In this document: one piece after another, positions 50,858 through 59,980 of the stretch
Layout of the letters: every line of letters starts with the position of its first letter
How positions within the stretch are numbered: the stretch's first letter is position 1
Assembly: GCA_038040445.1 (NCBI GenBank)
Contig: JBBPIG010000007.1
Location: 138,310 to 202,309, forward strand
Length of the DNA: 64,000 nucleotides
Reading direction: 5' to 3'
Source of the DNA: Acidobacteriota bacterium
GTDB lineage: Bacteria; Acidobacteriota; Blastocatellia; UBA7656
The notes under the pieces: model-generated
The model's database searches: none
Seen by the model: the letters and a program-made list of their open reading frames with translations, nothing else
What the model was told of the DNA's origin: nothing
Program-made: the position numbers and the translations under genes

Positions 50858-52870
50858 GTGATTATGCTGATTCATCGTCTGGCATCGTGGCCCTCTACGA
50901 CAAGCGGAATTGATGTTCCCCGGACAACGTTATCCCGCGCTCAGCTCTTAACAACCTGCGCAGTTATTTTTCTCACCGCTCTTGGCATAAGGCTTTTGTA
51001 TTGGCAGGACAACTATGCCGAGCTCGCACGCGGGAAAAGAGACTCGGGACTTCAGATAGTGTCCTTCTTCTACTACGACCAGGCTCAGAGGATACTTGAT
51101 GACGGAGGCATTCTATTCCCGCGCAATCCGGTGGACCCCGGTGACGCAACTGTACTAACGCATCCACCCGGCTATTCAATATTAATGGCCGCTGTCTTCA
51201 AAACGTTTTATGAGCAAGGGGCCGGGCAGTCGCTTTCGCGAGCCGACACCGTCCTCAGAGTTGTGCAGATAGTTGGCGATGCCGCTTCGGCAGTTGTGAT
51301 CTTCCTCATCGCGGCAGAGTTGTTTCCCGTTGCCGTTGCGATCATCGCCGCGATGCTCTGCGTTTTCTCTCCTCATTTCGCTTACTACTCGCTGATGCTG
51401 GGGCCCGATTCGCTTTCGATCTTGCCGATCCTGCTGGCAGGTTATTTCATGATTCGAGCAATCAAGCGTCCTCGATTTATCACAGTAATAACTGCCGGCG
51501 CCTTTGTCGGGTTGTCCTGCTGGCTCAGATCAAACGCGCTGCTGCTCGCGCCGTTTCTTGCCTGCATCATTCCGCTACTCTTCGAACGCGGAAAGCGGCT
51601 GCGTTACTCGCTGGCTCTCATTGCTGGCACTGTCCTCATAATCGCGCCGATAATTATTCGCAACTGGATTGTGTTCCATCAATTCGTTCCGCTCTCGGTT
51701 ATGGCAGGACTCAACCTGGTTGAAGGCATTGGTGATTATGACAAAGAGGACAGGTTCGGGATGCCGAGCAGCGACGCCGAATCTGCTTTGAAAGATGCTG
51801 AGTGGCACGGCCGCCCCGACTACGCAGGCAGCCTTTGGAGACCGGACGGCATCGAGCGCGATAAGGCGCGTTTTGGGCGAGGGCTTGCGGTTGTTCGGTC
51901 AAATCCTGGCTGGTTTGTTGGCGTGATGCTGCGCCGGATGGAATTCATGCTGAGATACAACGACTTTCGCCCGCGGGATTTCCCTCACCTTACGACAGCG
52001 CCCGCACTTTCAGCCGCTCCCAACTTCGGTCACAAGCTAGAGCCCGCTGCCGAAATGACGCCAATGTGGTCAAGTTCTTCGCCCAAGGTGATGGCAAATG
52101 GCGACGCCGTTTCCAGGCTGGCGCAAGCTGCGATCCCAGATGGCAACCAGGCGCTTCAAATCACCGGCGACGGATCTCAATACGGAGAGATCTTCTCCTA
52201 TGAGCCGATCGAGGTGAAAAAGAATACCGACTATGTGCTCAGGTTATCGGTAACCCTCGAACAGGGGAACGCCGATGTTAAGATAGGAACCGCCGATCCG
52301 CGAATCGTGCTTGCGTTGGTGGCTGCGTCGAGTGCAGTAAAAGAGCCGAAGCGGAAGACGGAAGACAAAGATGCCAACCAAGCTGATCCAACTCGTGAAC
52401 CGCGGATGAAAGTGCTTCTAGTCCCCTTCGCAAGCGGGGACAACGCGCAAGTACGGCCATCATTCTATAAATCAACTGTAGAGCGAACAGTGCTGAACGT
52501 ACGCCGGGCCGAGATGTTCGAGATCGGGCCGACGGGTTATCTCTGGACGCGACACCCGCGCGCCCTGATTCGCGGTGTTCAGAAAAACGTCTTCAAGACG
52601 AATCCTATGCGCGCGCTTATCGCGATAGGCATCATTCTATTGGCACTCGCGCGGCGCGGCCGAGTGCTTGCCGTCCTGCTGATCGTTCCAATCTATTATC
52701 TTCTTGCGCAGTCGCCCCTGCACACAGAGTACAGATACGTGCTGGCGATACACTACTTTCTTTTTGTGGTAGCAGCAGCAACGATCTACTATGGCGGCCT
52801 GGTCATCGGGCAACTTATGCAGAGGGGCTATCAACTCGCACACGACAAACTCGCGCGCCAAATTAATTGA
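50858..52870 (+). CDS. GT39-type (ArnT/PMT-like) membrane glycosyltransferase
   Basis: The 670-residue product begins at GTG 50858 (an ATG follows two codons later). It has an N-terminal membrane helix (AVIFLTALGIRLLYW), then the GT-C motif region DSGLQIVSFFYYDQAQRIL and THPPGYSILMAAVFK, and about 10 more helices. A large soluble domain of about 200 residues (about 360-560) has a beta-rich section (NTDYVLRLSVTLEQGNADVKI). GT39 enzymes transfer a sugar from a polyprenyl-phosphate donor on the periplasmic side. Acceptor unknown. Within the polysaccharide cluster, downstream of asnB. Confidence 0.85.
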   Translation: MIMLIHRLASWPSTTSGIDVPRTTLSRAQLLTTCAVIFLTALGIRLLYWQDNYAELARGKRDSGLQIVSFFYYDQAQRILDDGGILFPRNPVDPGDATVLTHPPGYSILMAAVFKTFYEQGAGQSLSRADTVLRVVQIVGDAASAVVIFLIAAELFPVAVAIIAAMLCVFSPHFAYYSLMLGPDSLSILPILLAGYFMIRAIKRPRFITVITAGAFVGLSCWLRSNALLLAPFLACIIPLLFERGKRLRYSLALIAGTVLIIAPIIIRNWIVFHQFVPLSVMAGLNLVEGIGDYDKEDRFGMPSSDAESALKDAEWHGRPDYAGSLWRPDGIERDKARFGRGLAVVRSNPGWFVGVMLRRMEFMLRYNDFRPRDFPHLTTAPALSAAPNFGHKLEPAAEMTPMWSSSSPKVMANGDAVSRLAQAAIPDGNQALQITGDGSQYGEIFSYEPIEVKKNTDYVLRLSVTLEQGNADVKIGTADPRIVLALVAASSAVKEPKRKTEDKDANQADPTREPRMKVLLVPFASGDNAQVRPSFYKSTVERTVLNVRRAEMFEIGPTGYLWTRHPRALIRGVQKNVFKTNPMRALIAIGIILLALARRGRVLAVLLIVPIYYLLAQSPLHTEYRYVLAIHYFLFVVAAATIYYGGLVIGQLMQRGYQLAHDKLARQIN

Positions 52871-52975
52871 CCTCGAAGATCAAGTCGCCAACATTTCCGT
52901 TTGAGAACTGGCGAATGTCAGCCTTTGATACGGGAGTGCCTGGGCGATAGAATTTAGAACGCATAAAAAAAAACA

Positions 52976-54379
52976 ATGAGCATCGGAAGCGGATTAAAGT
53001 CTCTTTTGAGACCGGCCTACTATCGCCTGCCGGCAACCTTCTGCTATGGGCCGCTCTTCTCGCGAACGCTGAAGTTCCTGGAAGAGTCTCAGAGGTGGGA
53101 CGAAGATCGCCTGATTGAATACCAGACCTCAAAGCTCCGCGTGATGCTCCGTCATTGCGCGAAGCACGTCCCGTATTACCGGCAAACGTTTCGCGAGGCC
53201 GGGTTTGATCCCGAAAACTTCCGCAGACTTTCTGACCTGCGCGTTCTTCCTTTGCTCGACAAAGAGACTATACGTTCCCACCCGCAGGATTTTATTGCCG
53301 ATAACGTCAGTCGTCGCCAGATGCTCTATTTCACAACAGGGGGAACGATGGGTCAGCCACTGGGGCTGTACAACCTGAGACACAGCGGGGGCCGAGAAAG
53401 AGCTTTCATGTACTCACAATGGGCCCGGGTTGGTTTTCACTACAACAACCGTCGCGCGATGCTCAGGGGCTCGCCGGTGAAAAGCAAACGGCATTGGAAG
53501 TATGAAGCCTCGGAGCGCGCGTTTGTTTTTTCAAACTTCCATATGACCCCGGACAACGTGACTGAATATGCGCGCGTTATGCGCGACGAGAATCTTCCGT
53601 ATCTGCACTCCTATCCGTCGGCGGTGATCGATTTCGCCCGCCATCTCAAAGAGCTCGAGATCGAACCTCCGCGCTTTCGAGCAGTGCTGGCGGCCTCGGA
53701 GAACTTATATCCGGGTCAGAGAGAATTCATCGAGTCTTTTTTCGGCGCGAGGTTGTTCTCATGGTACGGGCACACCGAGAACACGATTCTGGCCGGGGAG
53801 TGTGAACTGAGCAATCACTACCATATTTTCCCCGAGTACGGAGTGGTGGAAGTGATCAAGCAAGACGGCTCTTCCGCTGAGCAGGAAGACGAGATGGGCG
53901 AACTGATCGGCACGTCGTTGGATAACTTCGCGATGCCTTTGATCAGATACCGCACCGACGACTGGGCGGTGATTGGACCCGAGCGATGCGCGTGTGGGCG
54001 CAACCAGAGGCTTCTCAAAGAAACTTATGGCCGCTGGCATCAGGAGATGCTTGTCGGGAAACTGGACAATCTCATCTCGGTGACCGCGCTCAACGTGCAT
54101 ACTCATGTTTTCGATAACGTCCAGCAGCTTCAGTTTTATCAACGTGAGAAGGGCAAGGTTGAACTGCGATTGAAGCGAAAACCCGGCTACTCAGAACGAG
54201 ACTCGAAGCGCATAATTGCGGCGCTTGACGAAAAGATGGGAGATACGATGGAGGTCTCGCTGAATTTAGCCGATGATATACCGCTTATGCCTCGCGGCAA
54301 GTTCCGTTTTGTGATTCGGGAGTTGGACCTTCCACGATCTGTCTTTGATGAGGTTCGCCTTGAAAAGTCTTCTAGCTAA
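52976..54379 (+). CDS. CapK/PaaK-like adenylate-forming enzyme
   Basis: This family of phenylacetate-CoA-ligase-like enzymes activates carboxylic acids as adenylates; CapK members in capsule loci are of unknown substrate. The 467-residue product has the ATP motif YFTTGGTMGQPLGLY (around residue 120), YGHTEN and ELIGTSLDNFAMPLIRYRTDD. GPERCACGR is a Cys-rich knuckle common in PaaK. The C-terminal lid has DIPLMPRGKFRFV. No strong ribosome-binding site is seen before the ATG. It overlaps the following DUF362 gene by 32 bases, so the two likely work together. Confidence 0.87.
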   Translation: MSIGSGLKSLLRPAYYRLPATFCYGPLFSRTLKFLEESQRWDEDRLIEYQTSKLRVMLRHCAKHVPYYRQTFREAGFDPENFRRLSDLRVLPLLDKETIRSHPQDFIADNVSRRQMLYFTTGGTMGQPLGLYNLRHSGGRERAFMYSQWARVGFHYNNRRAMLRGSPVKSKRHWKYEASERAFVFSNFHMTPDNVTEYARVMRDENLPYLHSYPSAVIDFARHLKELEIEPPRFRAVLAASENLYPGQREFIESFFGARLFSWYGHTENTILAGECELSNHYHIFPEYGVVEVIKQDGSSAEQEDEMGELIGTSLDNFAMPLIRYRTDDWAVIGPERCACGRNQRLLKETYGRWHQEMLVGKLDNLISVTALNVHTHVFDNVQQLQFYQREKGKVELRLKRKPGYSERDSKRIIAALDEKMGDTMEVSLNLADDIPLMPRGKFRFVIRELDLPRSVFDEVRLEKSSS

Positions 54380-55886
54380 CCTGGATGTTGGTCTGGTTTC
54401 CGGTGACGGCCGGTATCCGTCGGAGTCTCCGTTTCATCCGCCTGAGTTGTATCCAGAGTATCCCCACGAAGAACTAAATACTGACCCGGCCAACCAGGTA
54501 TACACGATGGTGCGGGAGTCTTTGCGGCTGTTGGGGATGGACAAAGCGAACTTCGGCCGGCCGGAGTGGGACCCTCTTGGCGAGCTGATTTCGCCGGGGC
54601 AGCGCGTGCTGATCAAACCTAATTTCGTGCTGCACTTCAACGCCGGCCAGGGCCCCCTCGACGCGGTCATTACCCATCCTTCGGTGATTCGAGCCATATG
54701 CGATTATGTCGTCATTGCGCTTCGCGGCGACGGCGAATTAGTTGTGGGCGATGCTCCGCAGATGAACTGCGATTTCGCCCGGCTTTGCCAGGCTTCGGGC
54801 ATGGATATCCTGGCGACCTACCTTGAATCGGCCTGCGCCCGGCGAGGCATCGCGCTACGGTTGGTGGATTTTAGAAAGGAACAAACGCGCTACAAACACG
54901 GAATCGTTTGGGAGCGCAAAGCGCTAAACAATGGCGAGTCTGTACGAGTGAGCCTCGGCGAAGACAGTTCCATGGAGAACATCGATGGCCGGTTGTTGTA
55001 CGGAGCTGACTACTCGCGGCGCGAGACTGTGCAGGCGCACGAAGGCCATCGCCACGAATACGTCGTTGCGCGCCCGGTGTTATCGAGCGACGTGGTGATC
55101 TCCGTGCCCAAACTGAAGGTTCATCGCAAGGTGGGAGCAACTCTAAACCTGAAGAACATTGTCGGGATCAATACCGACAAGAACCATCTGGCTCATTATC
55201 GCGTCGGGTCTCCTGCGAGCGGCGGGGACGAGTTCTCCGACCCGGGATGGGAAGATCGAGCCGAACGCGTTCTGTCGGACATCTTACTTGGACGCTCGTG
55301 GCGGTTTGGAAAATATCCCTTTCTTGCCTGGAGAGCCTTCCGAAAGGCTCTCGGGTATTTTGCCGCCGACTCGGCCAGGCCGGCTTTCAGTTACGGCAAC
55401 TGGCATGGAAATGACACCGCATGGCGGATGGTGCTCGACTTGAATCGAATACTGCTATACGCCGACGCCGAAGGCCGTTTGCAAGAGCTGCCGACTCGTA
55501 AGTATTTCTCCGTTATTGACGGGGTGATCGGCGGAGAAGGCGAAGGTCCATTGCATCCGGCTGCTTATCCGTCTGGGGTCGTGCTTGCGGGGTTCAATCC
55601 GGTGGCCGTGGATTGGGTAGCAGCACGGTTGATGGGATTCGAGGCCGGCCGGATTCCACTCTACCGGCATGCGCTCGAACAGATGCGCGAATGGCTCCCC
55701 GATTTCGCGATCGAAAGAATTCGCGTTGTCTCGAACGTTCCGAGTTGGGAGGCTATTATGAAGACCAGCGAGGTGGTGTTCAATTTCCGAGCGCCTGCGG
55801 GCTGGCGCGGTCAGATCGAACTACAGGAGCCGGCCCCGGAATCTGCCCGGCAAGAAGAGACAACCGTTGGCATGCTATCTCAGTAG
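54348..55886 (+). CDS. DUF362-domain protein
   Basis: The product has about 512 residues from ATG 54348; TTG 54360 with GAGG six bases upstream is an alternative start. DUF362 is usually found with Fe-S domains, but no cysteine cluster is visible. Family motifs include VLIKPNFV, VVGDAPQMNC, VISVPKLKVHRKVGATLNLK, VIDGVIGGEGEGPLHP and GFNPVAVDWVAARLMG. The function of the family is not established. Overlap with the CapK-like gene suggests a coupled activity on a carboxylate or lipid-linked sugar. Confidence 0.85.
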   Translation: MRFALKSLLANLDVGLVSGDGRYPSESPFHPPELYPEYPHEELNTDPANQVYTMVRESLRLLGMDKANFGRPEWDPLGELISPGQRVLIKPNFVLHFNAGQGPLDAVITHPSVIRAICDYVVIALRGDGELVVGDAPQMNCDFARLCQASGMDILATYLESACARRGIALRLVDFRKEQTRYKHGIVWERKALNNGESVRVSLGEDSSMENIDGRLLYGADYSRRETVQAHEGHRHEYVVARPVLSSDVVISVPKLKVHRKVGATLNLKNIVGINTDKNHLAHYRVGSPASGGDEFSDPGWEDRAERVLSDILLGRSWRFGKYPFLAWRAFRKALGYFAADSARPAFSYGNWHGNDTAWRMVLDLNRILLYADAEGRLQELPTRKYFSVIDGVIGGEGEGPLHPAAYPSGVVLAGFNPVAVDWVAARLMGFEAGRIPLYRHALEQMREWLPDFAIERIRVVSNVPSWEAIMKTSEVVFNFRAPAGWRGQIELQEPAPESARQEETTVGMLSQ

Positions 55887-55902
55887 AGTCATACGTCGAA
55901 AA

Positions 55903-57204
55903 ATGACGCCTTCGAACAGACTACACGGTCTATATCTCCGTTTCCTCAACAGAGAGACGCCGCGACAGGCAGGCATGCTCTTTTCAGCCCAGACCGCATC
56001 GATGTTCGCCGGATTCTGCGCCAGCGTGATCCAAGCGAGATGGATGGAACCGGCGGAGATGGGCCGCTTCGCTTTTTGCCTCAGCATCATCGTTGTCACA
56101 AGCCTGTTCTTCGAGTTTGGCATCTCCTCGGCGGGGGCTCGCGTGCTTGCGCTCGCGCACGACCGCCAGAGCGAACGGCAGGCGCTGGGGGCGCTCGTCT
56201 TGATGACGCTTGCGATCAGCCTCGTTTTTTCCGCGTTCATCGCCCTCACGGCGGCGCCGATCGATTTGATCTTCAACAAGGACGTGAAATGGCTGCTGAT
56301 CGCGACGGCAGCGCTGGCGCTTTTTCAGCCGTTCCAGTTGTTGATCGAGCAGAGTTGCCAGGGTCTCAATCAGATTCGCCGGCTTTCGCTGTTTCAGTTG
56401 ATGATGTCAGGCGGTTACCTTCTGATATTGGCTGTGCTGGTAGCCACGCAGCGGCTGACCGCAGGAACGGCCCTGGGAGCCTATTTGGCGGGCACCGGGT
56501 TGGCGTCGGTCTGGACACTGGTTCGAATGCAACCGAGCTTTAAAGGCGCCTCGGGCTACATAAAGGTGACTCTTAAGGAGACTCGCGGGTACGGGTTCAA
56601 TCTTTACCTGGCGCGAATAAGCGGAATGGCTTCATCGCGCTCGGATCAACTGGCGATCGGTTATTTCCTGGCGGGCACTGCCCCGCTGGGCATGTACGCC
56701 ATTGCGCAAAAGTTCAGCAATCCGGTAGCGCTGATCGGCCGCTCGCTGGCGGTCACGCGATTCCGAGCCTTCGCGCGGCTCAACAGAGTGCCGCCGCGGA
56801 TCACCAGGTGGAACGCGATCGCGGTTGTGTCCGCATCCGCCGGGCTGATTGCGCTCGGGCCGGTTGCGTTGCGGCTGTTCTTCCCGAAATACAGCGACGC
56901 GGCGCCGCTTCTGCTTCCGTTCGCCGTCATGAATTCGTTTGTCGGGTTGTTTCAGCCCTACAACGTATTCCTTGCCTCGCACGGCCGAGGCGCTGAATTG
57001 CGAAACATCGTTCTGATAGTCGGCGCCGCCACGATTGCCACGCTGGTGATATTGGTGCCACGCTACGGCATCGCGGGAGCGGCGTGGACGGGGGCCGGGG
57101 CGATGGCGCTGGACTACCTACTGCACCTTCTCTACTATCGAAAGTTCAAGCGGACTCTCGAAACGGGCACGACCGGGCAAGAAGGACAGGAGGCTGAGGA
57201 CTGA
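55903..57204 (+). CDS. Wzx-type polysaccharide flippase
   Basis: The 433-residue product (ATG 55903; TTG 55867 would overlap the upstream gene) is a polytopic protein of the MATE/MOP exporter superfamily, with about 12-14 hydrophobic segments. The N-terminal part has GMLFSAQTASMFAGFCASVI and the first motif RWMEPAEMGRFAFCLSIIVV. Later segments include DQLAIGYFLAGTAPLGMYAIA. Such proteins flip lipid-linked repeat units to the periplasm. It is the export step of the Wzx/Wzy-type route implied by the O-antigen ligase/polymerase-like gene at 44949. Confidence 0.9.
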   Translation: MTPSNRLHGLYLRFLNRETPRQAGMLFSAQTASMFAGFCASVIQARWMEPAEMGRFAFCLSIIVVTSLFFEFGISSAGARVLALAHDRQSERQALGALVLMTLAISLVFSAFIALTAAPIDLIFNKDVKWLLIATAALALFQPFQLLIEQSCQGLNQIRRLSLFQLMMSGGYLLILAVLVATQRLTAGTALGAYLAGTGLASVWTLVRMQPSFKGASGYIKVTLKETRGYGFNLYLARISGMASSRSDQLAIGYFLAGTAPLGMYAIAQKFSNPVALIGRSLAVTRFRAFARLNRVPPRITRWNAIAVVSASAGLIALGPVALRLFFPKYSDAAPLLLPFAVMNSFVGLFQPYNVFLASHGRGAELRNIVLIVGAATIATLVILVPRYGIAGAAWTGAGAMALDYLLHLLYYRKFKRTLETGTTGQEGQEAED

Positions 57205-57240
57205 GAAAATGAACACAACACGCCACAACTCAGTCCTCGG
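57194..57240 (+). repeat. Hairpin around the methyltransferase start codon
   Basis: CTGAGGACTGAG (57194-57205) can pair with CTCAGTCCTCGG (57229-57240) at 11 of 12 positions. The ATG at 57209 lies in the loop, and the AGGAGG Shine-Dalgarno (57188-57193) abuts the left arm. The right side continues as 7-nt repeats (CAGTCCT, CGGTCCT, CAGAGCG, CAGTCCT). It could modulate translation or simply be a repeat insertion. Confidence 0.6.
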
Positions 57241-58057
57241 TCCTCAGAGCGCAGTCCTTGTAGACTACAAGCAACGCGCTCGTGAGCAATGGAGCGCGAA
57301 CCCATGCGGTGCTCACGTCGCGCGCGAGCATGAGTTTGGGACTCGCGAGTACTTCGATGCGATTGAACACAATCGCTACGTCGAGTACGCGCCTTGGATG
57401 AAACCGATAATTGGCTTCGATCGCTATGCCGGAAAACGGCTGCTCGAAGTCGGAGTCGGAACGGGCACCGACCTGCTACAGTTCGCCCGCGGCGGCGCGC
57501 TGGTTACCGGCGTCGACCTCACGCTGCGAAGCATCGAGATCGCCCGGCGCAGGTTTGAGGTATACGGCTTCGCCGGCGAGTTCGCGATTGGCGACGGCGA
57601 AAGCCTCAGCTTTCCCGACGCTAGCTTCGACGTAGCTTACTCGTTCGGCGTGTTACATCACGCTCCCGATACCCAGGGCGCCGTTCGCGAGATTCATCGG
57701 GTGCTCGAGCGCGGAGGCAAGGCCATCGTGATGCTGTATCATCGTCGATCGCTTTACTACTGGGGCTCGCTCGTCGGCAAACACGGAGTACTGGGCGGGG
57801 AGCTTCTTAAAGAGAGCATGACAGAGATCATGGCCCGCCACGTCGAATACTCGGAAACAGGCGGACGCCCGCTGGTAAAGGCTTACACGCGTGCCCAAGC
57901 TCGCCGCTTGTTTAGCGGCTTCAGCGAATGCGACATCAGTGTAAACCAGCTCTCGCGCCGCGAGCTGGGGCAGATCGGGCGCTTAATGCCTGAAGCGGTT
58001 TTCCAAGGGCTTGCTCGAAGTTTCGGCTGGAACCTCCTAATAACGGCAACCAAGTGA
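57209..58057 (+). CDS. Class I SAM-dependent methyltransferase
   Basis: The 282-residue product has a methyltransferase-11-like Rossmann domain. Motif I is RLLEVGVGTGTDLLQFA with acidic VTGVDLTLRSIEIARRR. Motifs II/III are SLSFPDASFDVAYSFGVLHH and GGKAIVMLYHRRS. The first 17 residues (NTTRHNSVLGPQSAVL) are encoded by the 7-nt repeat and hairpin and are likely not part of the fold. No other in-frame start codon occurs before conserved sequence. It probably O- or N-methylates a sugar or lipid in the cluster. It overlaps the GT4 gene by 4 bases. Confidence 0.87.
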   Translation: MNTTRHNSVLGPQSAVLVDYKQRAREQWSANPCGAHVAREHEFGTREYFDAIEHNRYVEYAPWMKPIIGFDRYAGKRLLEVGVGTGTDLLQFARGGALVTGVDLTLRSIEIARRRFEVYGFAGEFAIGDGESLSFPDASFDVAYSFGVLHHAPDTQGAVREIHRVLERGGKAIVMLYHRRSLYYWGSLVGKHGVLGGELLKESMTEIMARHVEYSETGGRPLVKAYTRAQARRLFSGFSECDISVNQLSRRELGQIGRLMPEAVFQGLARSFGWNLLITATK

Positions 58058-59811
58058 ATCCGCCTCCGCCTCCTAACAAATCCGCCCGACCCGTTGCCGC
58101 CGGCTACTCAAACAGAGGCGCGAGCGATACACGCGGTCGAGACGACGCAAGCCCGCTCGCGTTGTTACTGGATCTGTCCAGCAATAAGAGCGCCGCACTC
58201 GAATGGGCGTCCGAGCAGTTGTCGGGCGCCGACATCAAGCCGCTAAACAAAGCTGATCTCAAATGGACTTCGAAGCGCGAAGCGCTTGCGCGGGTGCGCG
58301 GGCTCAACCCGGATCTGTTCGCCGTGTTCACGCCGGACTTAAACACACAGAGCGGACTGAGCGCGCTCATGCTATTCGCGATCTCGGCAGGCGCGCGGCA
58401 GGTTGTGATCGGCGACCAGAAGGGCGGAACTGTTTCGCGCTCGAGGCTCGAGGTGCTGCTCATTCAAGCTCCGCGATTCTTGCTCGAGTTGTTGGGCGGG
58501 TACGGGTTGATAGTGCCTCTTTCATGGCTGCTCACCGAGGCGCTGCGAATTGCGCTCGCGTTTCGAAAGGTCGTGCGCGCATCGCGACCCGCAACAAGGA
58601 CGGCCGGCCCGAATCATGAGCAATCACTTAGCGCGCTATACATTCGAGCGACGTTGGCGAGCACCGCGGAAGGCGGGATGTCCAGTCACATCGCGGGATT
58701 CGCCAGCGGCGCCTCTCTGCTGAGACATCGACTCACGTTCCTAGTGAGCGGCGTCGAGAGTCCTGTCGAGAAACACAATGACGGCAGCATCGCGATTCCA
58801 CCGTCGCGAGTTTTCGGCGCGACCAAGGCGCTGTTTGAGCTGTGGAACAATCTGGTGTTCACCGTCAAGAGCTTGCAGCTAATTTCGAGTGAGTCCCTGT
58901 CGTCCAATGAGTTCGATTTCATCTATCAACGCTACAGCCGATTCAATTGGACCGGCGTTGCGCTATCTCTGATGACGGGGCTTCCGCTGATGCTTGAGTT
59001 CAACGGTTCGGAAGTGTGGGTCAGCCGCCAGTGGGACCCGATTGGTCAACTCTGGCTGTTGAAGCGCTTCGAGCGATTAAACCAGCGCGCGGCTGATCTG
59101 ATCTTTGTGGTCTCGGATGTCGAGCGCCGCAATCTGATCGATTCCAATCTTCGCTCGACGAAGATAATAGTAAACCCGAACGGCGCTGACACAGATCGGT
59201 TTCGACCCGAGAGTGGTGGCCGCGAGATCAGGCGGAGGCTCGGCATCGAAGACCGGATCGTCATTGGGTTCATCGGAACTTTTGGCCCGTGGCACGGCGC
59301 GCCAGTGTTGGCGGAGGCGGCTCGCGTAGTGAAGCCAGACGTGGGCTGTCACTTCCTGTTCATCGGCGATGGCGAACAGCGTGCACAAACTGAATCGATC
59401 ATCGAAGCGGGAGGCGTGAGCGCGACTTTCACGGGACGCGTCGCGCATCAGGAGGCGCCGGCCTATCTCGACGCTTGTGACATATTGGTTTCGCCACACG
59501 TTCCGTCGACTGATGCGAGTGAGTTCTTCGGCTCGCCGACGAAGCTGTTTGAGTACATGGCGATGGCCAAGCCGATCATCGCCAGCCGGATCGGCCAGAT
59601 AGCTGATGTGATCGCCGACGGCGAAAACGGAGTGCTTGTAGAGCCGGGCGATGCGAACGCGCTCGCGCAAGCGATTGAGGAATTGGGTCGGGATGAAGCG
59701 TTGCGCGAACGGCTTGGGGCTGCGGCCAGGCGAACTGTCATTGAGCGATACACTTGGCGGCACAACGCCGCGCGAGTGTTTGAAGCGTCGTCATCGTGCA
59801 TACCCAGCTAA
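58054..59811 (+). CDS. GT4-family glycosyltransferase
   Basis: A GT-B fold enzyme of 585 residues. The C-terminal nucleotide-sugar domain has VIGFIGTFGPWHGAPVLAEA, HFLFIGDGEQR and the donor-binding E-x7-E type region GSPTKLFEYMAMAKPIIAS, followed by NGVLVEPGDANALAQAI. The N-terminal acceptor domain is longer than usual, starts with a Pro/Ser-rich stretch, and contains VNPNGADTDRFRP at the hinge. GTG 58054 overlaps the methyltransferase stop. It adds a sugar, type unknown, to the repeat unit at the cytosolic membrane face. Confidence 0.9.
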   Translation: MNPPPPPNKSARPVAAGYSNRGASDTRGRDDASPLALLLDLSSNKSAALEWASEQLSGADIKPLNKADLKWTSKREALARVRGLNPDLFAVFTPDLNTQSGLSALMLFAISAGARQVVIGDQKGGTVSRSRLEVLLIQAPRFLLELLGGYGLIVPLSWLLTEALRIALAFRKVVRASRPATRTAGPNHEQSLSALYIRATLASTAEGGMSSHIAGFASGASLLRHRLTFLVSGVESPVEKHNDGSIAIPPSRVFGATKALFELWNNLVFTVKSLQLISSESLSSNEFDFIYQRYSRFNWTGVALSLMTGLPLMLEFNGSEVWVSRQWDPIGQLWLLKRFERLNQRAADLIFVVSDVERRNLIDSNLRSTKIIVNPNGADTDRFRPESGGREIRRRLGIEDRIVIGFIGTFGPWHGAPVLAEAARVVKPDVGCHFLFIGDGEQRAQTESIIEAGGVSATFTGRVAHQEAPAYLDACDILVSPHVPSTDASEFFGSPTKLFEYMAMAKPIIASRIGQIADVIADGENGVLVEPGDANALAQAIEELGRDEALRERLGAAARRTVIERYTWRHNAARVFEASSSCIPS

Positions 59812-59838
59812 CAACCGGAGCACATCAGCTCCTGAATC

Positions 59839-59943
59839 CCACCAACTGCGTTGGTGGTATTTGGGAGTGGCGCCTCCCGAATCTCTTAGGCGATTAGGAC
59901 GACGTTGCGTAAGCAGGCGCCAGCTCCTGCAGGCGCCAGCTCC
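59839..59943. repeat. Short hairpins and 15-bp direct repeats before the ATP-grasp gene
   Basis: CCACCAAC (59839-59846) pairs with GTTGGTGG (59850-59857) around a 3-base loop. Farther on, GCAGGCGCCAGCTCC occurs twice in tandem, at about 59914-59943. No gene in the 169-base gap. Confidence 0.6.
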
Positions 59944-59980
59944 TTTCCGAAGCACGCGCTCTCAGCTAACATTGCGAAAC

